Shown here: positions 43,495 through 51,767 of the stretch, piece after piece | How positions within the stretch are numbered: position 1 is the stretch's first letter | Layout: every line of letters begins with the position of its first letter | Assembly: GCA_002421905.1 (NCBI GenBank) | Contig: DISK01000004.1 | Span: 40,988 to 104,987, forward strand | Direction of reading: 5' to 3' | Length of the DNA: 64,000 nt | Source: Micavibrio sp. UBA6212 | GTDB lineage: Bacteria; Pseudomonadota; Alphaproteobacteria; Micavibrionales; Micavibrionaceae | Made by a program: the position numbers and the translations under genes | The notes under the pieces: model-generated | What the model was told of the DNA's origin: nothing | What the model saw: only the letters and a program-made list of their open reading frames with translations | The model's database searches: none

Positions 43495-44283
43495 ATGAAA
43501 TCCTTCAGAATTTTCTTGCTTGCGACGTCTGCTATGGCCCTCTCTGCTTGTCAGGGAACAGGGCCTGTGGATAGGGATGCATCAATGCCAAAAAATCCGG
43601 TACCTGCAGTTGAACAATCCGGTCTTGATGAACAACGCCTTTCTGCTTTGGAAATGCGCGTGGGGTCATTGGAAACCGATATGGCGCAGGCGCGTCCGGT
43701 TTTAAAAAAAGTCGATGTGATGGAACACCATTTCCGCGCTTTGTCTTTGGAACTTGACCGGATAGATGCAACCTACACCCAACCTGCCACTCAACCAGTG
43801 ACACTTGCCCCGCAACCTGTCTTGTCAACAGCTCCTGCAGTGGAAAAATCTGCTGCGAAACCTGTCGTAAAGCCTGTTGCAAAAAAAGCTGAAAAGCCAG
43901 TTGAGAAGGCAGTTGAAAAGAAAACTACTCCGAAAGCAGACCCTAAAGTTGCGGCTGTAACAGGGGTCAGAATTGGCGAACAAAAAGGCGATTTGACGCG
44001 CATTGTCCTCGACACAACCAAACCTGCTGAAATGCGTTATGATCTGGATAATGACGAACATCTTCTGGTGATTGATCTGGTCGGAAACAAGTGGAACGCG
44101 CTAAAGAATATGACCTTGAAATCTTCGCCGATGGTCAAGGCTTTCCACGCCACAGAAGATGAAACCGGCGCACATTTGGTTCTTGAGCTGAAGAAAACGG
44201 CAAAGGTGGCACAAACTGCCCGCCTTAATCCTTCAGGGCCATATGGCCACCGCGTTTATCTTGATCTGGTTCCTGCAAAATAA
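43495..44283 (+). CDS. AMIN-domain lipoprotein
   Basis: A 262-residue lipoprotein: the leader MKSFRIFLLATSAMALSAC ends in the lipobox LSAC. A helical segment (about residues 45-95) is followed by a Pro/Ala/Lys-rich spacer (PVVKPVAKKAEKPVEKAVEK) and a C-terminal AMIN domain (about 158-262: VRIGEQKGDLTRIVLDTTKP, HLLVIDLVGNKW). AMIN domains bind peptidoglycan and occur in secretins and cell-wall amidases. The ATG at 43495 is chosen; the frame opens at 43459. The position after the secretin operon suggests a peptidoglycan-anchoring role for that system. That is inference. Confidence 0.82.
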   Translation: MKSFRIFLLATSAMALSACQGTGPVDRDASMPKNPVPAVEQSGLDEQRLSALEMRVGSLETDMAQARPVLKKVDVMEHHFRALSLELDRIDATYTQPATQPVTLAPQPVLSTAPAVEKSAAKPVVKPVAKKAEKPVEKAVEKKTTPKADPKVAAVTGVRIGEQKGDLTRIVLDTTKPAEMRYDLDNDEHLLVIDLVGNKWNALKNMTLKSSPMVKAFHATEDETGAHLVLELKKTAKVAQTARLNPSGPYGHRVYLDLVPAK

Positions 44284-44296
44284 TAACGGATAGGGC

Positions 44297-45193
44297 TTAA
44301 GCAGTTTTCTGCTTGGCTCTTTCTTTCATCATTTGTTCGTGCCGTGTCCGCCGAGCGTTGAGATCATCCTCTGTCAGAGAATCAAAACAATGCGGGCAAG
44401 AGACGCCAAACTCGTATTTGTCACTCATCAAATCATTGGACATCAGTGTCTCACGACATCCATGGCAAAGCTTGGCAGAGCCCTCTTCAAGTCCATGGGT
44501 GACACCCACGCGGCGATCAAAGACAAAACATTCGCCATTCCATTTGCTTTGCTCTTGGGGAATTTCTTCCAGATATTTCAAAATGCCGCCCTTGAGGTGA
44601 TAGACTTCCTCGAACCCTTCTGAGAGCATAAAGCTGGATGCTTTCTCGCAACGAATTCCACCCGTACAAAACATCGCAATTTTTTTATGTTTCGAGGGGT
44701 CGAGATTTTCGCGGACATAGTCAACAAATTCGGTAAAGATTTTAATCTTGGGGTCGATCGCGCCTTCGAAAATTCCGATCTTGGTTTCGTAATCATTGCG
44801 TGTGTCGATCAACAAAACTTCAGGATCAGAAATAAGATCATTCCAGTTCTCTGGCACGACATATGTTCCGACGAGTTTTGTCGGGTCAGCTTGTGGTTGG
44901 CGTAAAGTAACAATTTCCGGCTTGATACGGACTTTGTATCGTAAGAAGGGCCGGCGAGCGGCCCTTGAAAATTTAACTTCACCTTTTGATATTTCAAAAT
45001 GTTTTTCAAGATAATCAAGAACAGCTTCGGTTCCTCCATTGCTGCTGGCAATGGTGCCGTTAAATCCTTCATGGGCAATCAATAATGTGCCGCACAAGTC
45101 AAATTGGTCAGACAGAGCATTCAGCATCTCTTGATGATGCTCAAGGCTGGTCACAGGGACGAAACGATAAAGGGCGGCAACTTTGTATGTCAT
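44297..45193 (-). CDS. trhO: tRNA uridine-34 hydroxylase TrhO
   Basis: A rhodanese-family enzyme that hydroxylates U34 of certain tRNAs in an oxygen-dependent way. At 298 residues it has the N-terminal acylphosphatase-like domain (FDLCGTLLIAHEGFNGTIAS), the rhodanese domain (residues about 120-220) with catalytic cysteine in MFCTGGIRCEKASSFM, and the C-terminal zinc-like CHGC...CPHC part (LCHGCRETL, VSCPHCFDSL). This last part marks the TrhO/YceA group. It is convergent with the AMIN lipoprotein gene. Confidence 0.92.
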   Translation of the reverse strand: MTYKVAALYRFVPVTSLEHHQEMLNALSDQFDLCGTLLIAHEGFNGTIASSNGGTEAVLDYLEKHFEISKGEVKFSRAARRPFLRYKVRIKPEIVTLRQPQADPTKLVGTYVVPENWNDLISDPEVLLIDTRNDYETKIGIFEGAIDPKIKIFTEFVDYVRENLDPSKHKKIAMFCTGGIRCEKASSFMLSEGFEEVYHLKGGILKYLEEIPQEQSKWNGECFVFDRRVGVTHGLEEGSAKLCHGCRETLMSNDLMSDKYEFGVSCPHCFDSLTEDDLNARRTRHEQMMKERAKQKTA

Positions 45194-45229
45194 GCCGCCC
45201 TTTTAGGATATTTTTCGGAAAAAATCAAA

Positions 45230-46672
45230 TCAGGACTTAATCGGTGCCTCTTCGGGTGCAGAAGTGGGGGCAGGAACAGAGGCAGAGGCTGGGATAGGAG
45301 CTTGTTCACTCCAACCACCACCCAAAGCCTTGACGAGATCAACCGAAGCGGTGAGCTTGGCTTCCAGGGCTTGCGCATAAGTATCTTCTGCACTCAGGAG
45401 TGATGCTTGCGTATCGAGCAAAGTCTGGAAATCAATTGTTCCGACTTCATAACGTTTGCGGGAAATCTCGTAAGCTCTACGGGCATTGTTCATGGCAGAC
45501 CGCAGGGCAACTTCCCGTTCTGTCGCGGCTTTGGTTGTGGCCAGTGCGTCTTCCACTTCCCTGAAAGACGTCAGGACAGTTTTGCGGTAGGTTTCAACCA
45601 ATTCACGTTGTTGAGACGTGGCTTGATCCAGCCCGCCCTCTAGCGAGCCCCCCGAGAAAATCGGAGCACTTAAAGAAGACGCCAAAGCCAGCACAGTGGT
45701 TGCAGGATCACCCAAAGACGCAACAGCCGCTGTTGCCGTTCCGCCCAGATTGATGGACGGGAAGAAGGCTGCACGCGCTGCGCCGATATTGGCGTTGGCG
45801 GCGATCAGTGATTGTTCAACGCTGTGAATATCCGGGCGACGTTCTAACAGAACAGAGGGCTGTTCGATAGCAATTTGTGGAACAGAAAAATCGGCAATAT
45901 TTTTGGGGCTGTCCAGACTAAAGGTTTGTGGAGCCTTTCCCAGCAACAAAGCCAGAGCGTTCTGATAAATGGCTTCTTGCTGTTTGTGTGTAGCCAGAGC
46001 AGCCTCGCTGGATGAAACAGCCACTTTTTGTTGGGACAGTTCAAGATCGGAATCAAGTCCGGTGTCAACGCGAACCTGAATAATATTCAGAACTTCACGG
46101 AAGTTTTTCAAATTATCTTCTGCAATTCTGACCCGCTCGCGTGTGGTCAACAGATTGAAATAGGCGCTGGTCAAATCTCCCAAGGTCACAAGTTTCAAGG
46201 CTTCTTGCTCATATTGCTGTCCATAAAGAGACGCGCGCGCGGCCTCAATTGTGGCGCGATTTGCACCAAACAGGTCGAGATCATAGGAAATAGCCAACCC
46301 ACCACTAAAATTATTGACGTTAGATGCTTTGGCCGAAGGTGGATCGGTACGGGTACGGCTGGCACCGAGTGAAGCATTTGCGGAGGGCAACATTGAGGCT
46401 CCGGCAATTCGCAACGCGGCACGCGCCTGATTAACGCGCTCAAATCCGGCTCTTAAATCGAGATTTTGTGTCAGCGCTTCTTCCGCCAGAGAGTTGAGCG
46501 TATCATCTTGATACAACGTCCACCATTTGGCAGGAATTTCGACTTTGTTTTCCGCAGCCGTCTCGGATTTCCACCGGGATGGAACTTCAACACTTGGTTG
46601 GCTGTATTGTGGAATAAAGGAACAAGACGCCAAAAGAAAAGTCGAGAAGGCAAGGGGCAGAACTTTTTTCAT
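45230..46672 (-). CDS. Outer-membrane efflux lipoprotein (NodT/OprM family)
   Basis: A 480-residue TolC-like outer-membrane channel, lipid-anchored through the lipobox LLASC of its leader. The paired OEP domains are visible: QNLDLRAGFERVNQARAALR, GGLAISYDLDLFG and LLERRPDIHSVEQSL, with the second repeat ending SREVEDAL-like (TSFREVEDALATTKA) and YEVGTIDFQTLLDTQASLL. A Pro/Ala/Ser-rich tail follows. GAGG precedes the ATG at 46672; the frame runs to 46729. No membrane-fusion or pump gene is next to it, so it probably serves complexes encoded elsewhere. Confidence 0.92.
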   Translation of the reverse strand: MKKVLPLAFSTFLLASCSFIPQYSQPSVEVPSRWKSETAAENKVEIPAKWWTLYQDDTLNSLAEEALTQNLDLRAGFERVNQARAALRIAGASMLPSANASLGASRTRTDPPSAKASNVNNFSGGLAISYDLDLFGANRATIEAARASLYGQQYEQEALKLVTLGDLTSAYFNLLTTRERVRIAEDNLKNFREVLNIIQVRVDTGLDSDLELSQQKVAVSSSEAALATHKQQEAIYQNALALLLGKAPQTFSLDSPKNIADFSVPQIAIEQPSVLLERRPDIHSVEQSLIAANANIGAARAAFFPSINLGGTATAAVASLGDPATTVLALASSLSAPIFSGGSLEGGLDQATSQQRELVETYRKTVLTSFREVEDALATTKAATEREVALRSAMNNARRAYEISRKRYEVGTIDFQTLLDTQASLLSAEDTYAQALEAKLTASVDLVKALGGGWSEQAPIPASASVPAPTSAPEEAPIKS

Positions 46673-46725
46673 CAAAAACCTCGAAAAGTTGAATTGCAAA
46701 CATATTAGAACAAAGCGCCGATAAA

Positions 46726-47691
46726 TCAACTGATTAAGGGTGGCATCACCGGAGCACAGACTTGTTTAATAAAACGGCCCAGCAGAGCGAATTCCTCCGC
46801 TCTGGCATCATTTTTTCTCCAAACCAGACCGATCTGGCGACTTGGTTGGGGGGCGGCAAATGGCATCACAGCAATATCAGGTGGCAATAGATTGGGTTGA
46901 ATTGCCATATGGGGAAGGAGGGTTGCTCCGTATCCGTGCTGAACCATTTGGGTCAGAGTTTGCAGACTGGTCGCCCCCAGAGTGCGCCCCATTCCTTGCC
47001 CGAATTGTTTACCGGAAGAAAGGTGGCAGGCGGAAATGACATGATCTCTCAGGCAATGCCCATCCTCAAGCAACAGAATGGTTTCATGTTTCAGGTCATC
47101 AAGTTGAGCGAAGGCTTGGGGGAGCAGCCTCTTTTTACCCTTTTGGGTAGGAGTTAGGACTGGGATCTCGGCAGGTTTGGCAAGATAAAATGGCTCACTC
47201 CATAAGTCCATCCTCTCAAACTGGGGCGTGTCATAGGGAAAAGCCATCAGGACAGCATCCACTGTGCCTTTTTGCAGATTTTCGAGCAGCCGGACTGTTA
47301 AATCTTCCTTGAGCTGGAGATCAAGCTCAGGAAACTCAGTCTGTTGTCGGGGAAGAATGTAGGGAAGTAAATAGGGCGCGATGGTGGGGATGATCCCCAA
47401 TATCAGGTGGCTCGACAACGGGGCGCGGTGACGTTGGGTCAAATGTACCAGATTTTTCAATTGTTCCAGAATTGATCGGGCCGGATTAATCAACTCATAA
47501 CCCGCAGGTGTCAGGGTCACTGTTCGCGTATCCCGATTGAACAACCTTTTCCCTAAGGTGGATTCCAATTCGGAGAGGCCGTTGCTCAATGTGGATTGAG
47601 TAATATGGCAGATCTCCGCTGCCCGACTGAACGAGAGTGCATCGGCCACAGCCAGAAAATATTGTAATTGTCGCGCAGTTGGCAGCTTCAT
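46726..47691 (-). CDS. oxyR: Peroxide-sensing regulator OxyR
   Basis: A LysR-family activator that senses hydrogen peroxide. The 321 residues comprise the N-terminal winged helix (LQYFLAVADALSFSRAAE, ITQSTLSNGLSELE) and the co-inducer domain. The redox pair of OxyR is present: C in LEDGHCLRD and the second C nine residues later in HVISAC, matching C199 and C208 of E. coli. Divergent from ahpC with 149 bases between, the expected regulator and target arrangement. Confidence 0.93.
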   Translation of the reverse strand: MKLPTARQLQYFLAVADALSFSRAAEICHITQSTLSNGLSELESTLGKRLFNRDTRTVTLTPAGYELINPARSILEQLKNLVHLTQRHRAPLSSHLILGIIPTIAPYLLPYILPRQQTEFPELDLQLKEDLTVRLLENLQKGTVDAVLMAFPYDTPQFERMDLWSEPFYLAKPAEIPVLTPTQKGKKRLLPQAFAQLDDLKHETILLLEDGHCLRDHVISACHLSSGKQFGQGMGRTLGATSLQTLTQMVQHGYGATLLPHMAIQPNLLPPDIAVMPFAAPQPSRQIGLVWRKNDARAEEFALLGRFIKQVCAPVMPPLIS

Positions 47692-47725
47692 CTTATGTTT
47701 TTATTTTTAGAATTAGATTATATCT

Positions 47726-47754
47726 TATTTATTCATAAATTCGATAAATGTCAA
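47726..47754 (-). promoter_or_regulatory. Candidate oxyR promoter
   Basis: On the minus strand TTGACA (47749-47754), 17 bases, then TAAATA (47726-47731). This would give a leader of roughly 27 bases before the oxyR ATG. The sequence is very A/T-rich, so chance matches are possible. Confidence 0.45.
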
Positions 47755-47764
47755 TAAAATTATC
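47743..47764. promoter_or_regulatory. Candidate LysR-type operator between oxyR and ahpC
   Basis: A dyad GATAA-N12-TTATC covers the -35 box proposed for oxyR. It is a plausible OxyR site by position but does not match the full E. coli OxyR consensus. Confidence 0.3.
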
Positions 47765-47840
47765 TATTGGATTTTTGAATATAAAGGGGGCATGTTACGC
47801 ACATACAAAATTGAAATGTACTTAACCAAAGGAGACAAAA

Positions 47841-48404
47841 ATGCTTGGTGTTGGCGATCATATGCCTGAATTCGAAATTATCGGCGTAAAACCAAAATTC
47901 ATGAAACATGAAGAAAACGGTGAAAGCGCGTTCGAAACCATTACCGAAGAAAGCTTTGCCGGTAAATGGAAAGTCTTCTATTTTTACCCAAAAGACTTCA
48001 CCTTCGTTTGCCCGACTGAAATCGTTGAATTTGCAAAACTCGACTCTGAATTTGCAGATCGCGAAGCTGTCGTTCTGGGTGGAAGCTGTGACAACGAGTT
48101 CTGCAAACTTGCATGGCGTCGTGAGCACAAAGATCTGGCTAATCTTCCACAATGGCAATTTGCCGATACCAACGGAACATTGATTGATGGTCTGGGTATC
48201 CGTGAAGATTCCGGTGTTGCTTACCGCGCGACCTATATTGTTGATCCACATAACGTGATTCAACATGTGTCTGTCAACAACCTGAACGTCGGACGTAATC
48301 CAAAAGAAATCCTGCGTATTCTTGATGCATTGCAAACCGATGATCTTTGCCCATGTAACCGTCCGGTTGGCGGCGAGAATATTGACCTTAGCAAGGCTGC
48401 TTAA
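47841..48404 (+). CDS. ahpC: Alkyl hydroperoxide reductase AhpC
   Basis: A typical two-cysteine peroxiredoxin that reduces peroxides. It has 187 residues. The peroxidatic cysteine lies in PKDFTFVCPTEIVEF and the resolving cysteine in DDLCPCNRPVGG near the C-terminus. The N-terminus with VGDHMPEFEIIGVKP is of the type paired with AhpD. AAAGGAG precedes the ATG. The ahpD start overlaps its stop. No ahpF is near, so AhpD rather than AhpF is the likely reductant. Divergent from oxyR. Confidence 0.95.
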   Translation: MLGVGDHMPEFEIIGVKPKFMKHEENGESAFETITEESFAGKWKVFYFYPKDFTFVCPTEIVEFAKLDSEFADREAVVLGGSCDNEFCKLAWRREHKDLANLPQWQFADTNGTLIDGLGIREDSGVAYRATYIVDPHNVIQHVSVNNLNVGRNPKEILRILDALQTDDLCPCNRPVGGENIDLSKAA

Positions 48405-48961
48405 TGATGGCATCGCTTGACGAACTGAGAAATGCTCTGCCGGAATATGCGAAAGATATCAAGCTCAATCTTTCCAATCTGGCAGCAGAAGAAACGCTGA
48501 ACCCACAACAATTGTGGGGATGCTACTTGGCCTGTGCCATGTCAACCCGTCAGGGTGATGTGATCGCGGCCATTGATGCCGAAGCCTCGAAACATCTGAG
48601 TGCTGAAGCACGCAACGCAGCATGTGGCGCGGCAACGATTATGGCGATGAATAACGTCTATTATCGCAGTGTCCACCTGATGAGCAACAAAGAGTATCAA
48701 AATCTTCCCGCCAAACTGCGCATGACTTTTATTGCCAGTCACGGCGTGGATAAAATTGATTTTGAACTCTGGTCAATGGCAGTGTCTGCGATCAATGGCT
48801 GTGGCATGTGTCTCGATGCCCACGAAGCCCAAGTGGTCAAAGGCGGCATGAGCATGGAACAAATCCAGTGTGCTTTGCGAATTGCGGCGACGATCAATGC
48901 AGCAGCAGCGGCGATTGAATCTGCCAAATATCTTGCGGCAGATATGGCTCAAGCGGCATAG
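48404..48961 (+). CDS. ahpD: Alkylhydroperoxidase AhpD
   Basis: A 185-residue all-helical CMD-family protein. In Mycobacterium AhpD passes electrons from dihydrolipoamide to AhpC. The thiol motif C-x-x-C is seen in NGCGMCLDAHEAQV (about residues 127-140), followed by the conserved histidine. The first half holds ECAMSTRQG-like segments (YLACAMSTRQGD). The start overlaps the ahpC stop by one base, so translation is coupled. A terminator follows. Confidence 0.95.
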   Translation: MMASLDELRNALPEYAKDIKLNLSNLAAEETLNPQQLWGCYLACAMSTRQGDVIAAIDAEASKHLSAEARNAACGAATIMAMNNVYYRSVHLMSNKEYQNLPAKLRMTFIASHGVDKIDFELWSMAVSAINGCGMCLDAHEAQVVKGGMSMEQIQCALRIAATINAAAAAIESAKYLAADMAQAA

Positions 48962-48981
48962 GCTTATTCAAAAGAACATAG

Positions 48982-49014
48982 AAAAGCCCTCGGATGAAAA
49001 TTCGGGGGCTTTTT
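48982..49014. terminator. Terminator after ahpCD
   Basis: AAAAGCCCTCG and CGGGGGCTTTT form an 11-bp stem with one T-G pair around a 10-base loop, followed by T. It reaches into the stop codon of the convergent ThiE-like gene, so it may serve both. Confidence 0.85.
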
Positions 49015-49732
49015 AATTGGGGTGTGTGATCTGTTTTTTCCCGTGACGTTCGATGGCGTCGAGCATATTCACTGCGCCTTGCATCGGATTGCCCGAAGGA
49101 TGCGTCCAAATGTGGTGGCTGGCATCTATAAACGTCGCACCACCAGCAACAAAGGGCGAGCAACTTTCCTGATCGAAGTCGCCTTCAATAGCGGCAGGGG
49201 CTTCTGTTGCAGTTGTCCACCAATTCAAAAGACTGGTTAAGGGAAACCCGTTTGGGGCAGAATAAAAACTGACAAAATCAAGATCGAGAGATAAAGCAGA
49301 CTGTGCCGCCGCTTGCGTCGAGGCACGAAGGCCAATAATTGAATTTTCATCTAGAAGCTTGCGGGCATCGGAACATTGTTTCAAGGACGAGCATAAAACG
49401 CCGTCTGCCCCGACATCTCTTGCCAACTGGGCATCGTCAAAAACCAGAAAGATAAAGCCATTACGTTGCACTGTCTCGCAATAAGCCTTGGCAATATCTG
49501 TCAGATCTTGTGAGGAGGTCGGGTCGGGTCTGAATTCGACGATATGTCGATTGACAGTGTAGGTCGAAAAGCGATTGGCCGCGTGGAGAGCCTGCCCCAA
49601 CAAGAAGTTTTTTTTATCATGGTCAACGATTTCCGACACAATGATATAAAGACCACATTCAGGAACAGAAGAGGTTTGCTCTTCTGCTTCGTTCCTATCT
49701 ATAGTCTTATTGTAATCGGGCAGGTCGCTCAT
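49013..49732 (-). CDS. Degenerate ThiE/TenI-like protein
   Basis: A 239-residue protein with the layout of thiamine phosphate synthase-like barrels: AYCETVQRNGFIFLVFDDAQ, ARDVGADGVLCSSLKQ (where ThiE has DGVHLGQ), IIGLRASTQAAAQSAL (GxSxH region) and DLDFVSFYSAPNG (region of GADYIGxGP). Several residues that bind pyrophosphate in ThiE are replaced, so thiamine phosphate synthase activity is doubtful. The first 30 residues are polar. It overlaps the upstream TetR regulator gene by four bases, so the two are co-translated. Confidence 0.72.
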   Translation of the reverse strand: MSDLPDYNKTIDRNEAEEQTSSVPECGLYIIVSEIVDHDKKNFLLGQALHAANRFSTYTVNRHIVEFRPDPTSSQDLTDIAKAYCETVQRNGFIFLVFDDAQLARDVGADGVLCSSLKQCSDARKLLDENSIIGLRASTQAAAQSALSLDLDFVSFYSAPNGFPLTSLLNWWTTATEAPAAIEGDFDQESCSPFVAGGATFIDASHHIWTHPSGNPMQGAVNMLDAIERHGKKQITHPN

Positions 49733-50397
49733 TTCAGAATACGTAAAGATTCCATGATCAAATTATTGGAAAAGTTCTGATCCAGCGGTTCCGGACTACT
49801 CATCAGGTGATAAAAAACCGAACCGTAAATCATATCGACAGCAAGAGCCGTATCAAGATCTTGACGGAAGACACCGCTTTTTTTACCGGCTTGAATGATG
49901 CTGGCCAAAATCTCTTCATGTTGAAGCATGAATTTTTCAAAGAACAAGGCTTGCAGTTCTGGATCGCCCTGCGCCTCGGCATAAAGCTCGGCAATGATTT
50001 TTCCACCGCGTCCACGACAGATACGTGAAAAACGCTCCAGTTGTTTGACCAGAGAATCTTTGGGGTCTGCAGATTCAACGGGGGCGGGCAAAACACCCAT
50101 CGGGCCAGAGACAGCATCCAGAATGAGACCAACCTTATTGGGCCACCAACGATAGATTGTGGTTTTACCAACACCGGCTTTTTTGGCGATTGCTTCGATA
50201 GATACGTCACGTACCGACATGTGCAAGAGCATCTTGTTTGTGGCATCAATAATCGAATGTTTCGATTTCTCGGATCTCGGGCGGCCTGTAACTTTCGCGT
50301 CAGACTCTGTGATCGTGTCTTCTACTTCCGGGAAAGCAGAGTGTTGTGAATCTTGATGATCCTCAAACGGAATTTGTCTTGCAGCACTTGATGCCAT
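49729..50397 (-). CDS. TetR-family transcription regulator
   Basis: A 222-residue repressor-type protein. The first 35 residues are polar; the DNA-binding domain follows (KHSIIDATNKMLLHMSVRDV, IEAIAKKAGVGKTTIYRWWPNKVGLI). The ligand domain has no recognisable specificity. AGAGGTGG precedes the ATG. The ThiE-like gene overlaps its end, so it may control its own operon. A palindrome 46 bases upstream is a candidate operator. Confidence 0.9.
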   Translation of the reverse strand: MASSAARQIPFEDHQDSQHSAFPEVEDTITESDAKVTGRPRSEKSKHSIIDATNKMLLHMSVRDVSIEAIAKKAGVGKTTIYRWWPNKVGLILDAVSGPMGVLPAPVESADPKDSLVKQLERFSRICRGRGGKIIAELYAEAQGDPELQALFFEKFMLQHEEILASIIQAGKKSGVFRQDLDTALAVDMIYGSVFYHLMSSPEPLDQNFSNNLIMESLRILK

Positions 50398-50442
50398 CTA
50401 TCCACCTCTTATAATCTTGAACCGTAACGCGAAATATAATAT

Positions 50443-50458
50443 CAATTTGATCATATTG
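50443..50458. promoter_or_regulatory. Candidate TetR operator
   Basis: CAATTTGATCATATTG is a 16-base palindrome centred on TGATCA, with one mismatched pair. It lies 46 bases before the TetR gene, where an autoregulatory site would be expected. Confidence 0.4.
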
Positions 50459-50531
50459 CGTAAGGGAGGTGTTCTACCCCCAAATGCATGAAAAGGGCAA
50501 GAAAAACCCGACAAAAAAAGATGTTTTCCTG

Positions 50532-51743
50532 TTATTTCTTTGAAAATGCAAAGCTGGACGGGGCGTTTTGGATCATAACAGCCCTACGATTTTTTATTTC
50601 CATAATGCCAAGGCCGCGCTCTGCCAGTCCATCTGGCCGAAACCGGAAGATTCCGTCAATTCCGGCAAAGCCATTCGGGTTGGTAAGAGCGGACCGCCCA
50701 TACCCCTGACCGGTTTTCGACAAGACCACGGCTAAAGCGGTAGCGTCATAGGCCAATGAGGCCAGACGGGGCGGTGTGGTTCCATACATGCTTTGATATC
50801 GGCGTTCGAATTTGGCCCTAAGGTCGGGAGATGCCGCGGCATACCACGCTCCTTGCAATTCGATCTGGTTCTGGGCCGAAGGGTCATCCCACATGCCGGT
50901 TCCAAGCCTTTTGACAGTCTGCGCGGTTAATCCTTGAGCGTTCAGCAACGCGGATATTTGTGCGGCTTGCGGGCCAGAAGCGGCAATCAGGATGGCATCC
51001 GGACGGCTGGAGGTGAACAAGGTTACATCCTGCGCCGAAGGCAGTACCGATCCGCTATATCTTACCATTCCGGCATTGTTGAAATGGCGTAATTGGATTC
51101 GGGAATAAAAACTGGCCGAAACGGCATCGCCATAGGCATCCCGTGGGGCAATCAAACCGATATTCCTTAACCCGCGCGATCCGGCGTAATCAATAATTTG
51201 CTCGACTTGTGTCTGTGGAACAAACCCCATCAGGAAGGTTGTGCCAACGGCAGCCGTAGTATCTGTTGAAAAGGACACCACGCCTACACCACGTTGAACG
51301 GCCAACGGAGCAACATCTTTTGTATCCGGCGAAAAGACCGGCCCCAGAATTAAACCAGCCCCGTCAGTCAGAGCATCCTGAGCTGCAGAAGCCGCGCCTT
51401 GGCCTGTATCTTTGGGCATTAATTCAAACAAGTCCGATGCATTAAGGTCATTCATGGCCAGCAGAGCGGCATTCATCATGGCTTCCCCGGTGTCTTGTCC
51501 GCGTCCGCTTAAAGGCAACAGGAGCGCAACTTTGGATTTTCCACCCAAAGTTTGCGGAATATTGGCCATGCTACCGGTCTGGTCAACGGTCGAAGTCGGA
51601 AGGCTTTGTCCGGAAGAATAGGGAGTTTGTGAGGTCGTTCGGTTGTCGGGTGTCCACGGGCCGCTTGGCGATGAGGAGCAGGCGGACAAAAGGCCGGACA
51701 AAAGAAAGGAGGCGGAAATCACAAAAAGCAGATTGCGTAGCAT
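50532..51743 (-). CDS. LpoA-like penicillin-binding protein activator lipoprotein
   Basis: A 403-residue lipoprotein (lipobox LLSAC) with a periplasmic-binding-protein fold of the LpoA C-terminal/Peripla_BP_6 kind: KVALLLPLSGRGQDTGEAMM, GLILGPVFSPDTKDVAPLA, GLRNIGLIAPRDAYGDAVS and ASLAYDATALAVVLSK. LpoA in E. coli activates PBP1A. The N-terminal TPR domain of E. coli LpoA is missing, as in alphaproteobacterial members. GGGAG precedes the ATG at 51743. Divergent from rsmI, the usual arrangement of the lpoA-rsmI-yraN locus. Confidence 0.9.
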   Translation of the reverse strand: MLRNLLFVISASFLLSGLLSACSSSPSGPWTPDNRTTSQTPYSSGQSLPTSTVDQTGSMANIPQTLGGKSKVALLLPLSGRGQDTGEAMMNAALLAMNDLNASDLFELMPKDTGQGAASAAQDALTDGAGLILGPVFSPDTKDVAPLAVQRGVGVVSFSTDTTAAVGTTFLMGFVPQTQVEQIIDYAGSRGLRNIGLIAPRDAYGDAVSASFYSRIQLRHFNNAGMVRYSGSVLPSAQDVTLFTSSRPDAILIAASGPQAAQISALLNAQGLTAQTVKRLGTGMWDDPSAQNQIELQGAWYAAASPDLRAKFERRYQSMYGTTPPRLASLAYDATALAVVLSKTGQGYGRSALTNPNGFAGIDGIFRFRPDGLAERGLGIMEIKNRRAVMIQNAPSSFAFSKK

Positions 51744-51767
51744 TAAAAGCTCCCGTACATCTTGACT

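Noticed and set aside
44299..44314. Hairpin AAGCAG-TTTT-CTGCTT at the end of trhO
   Set aside because: No T-run follows on either strand, so it is not called a terminator.
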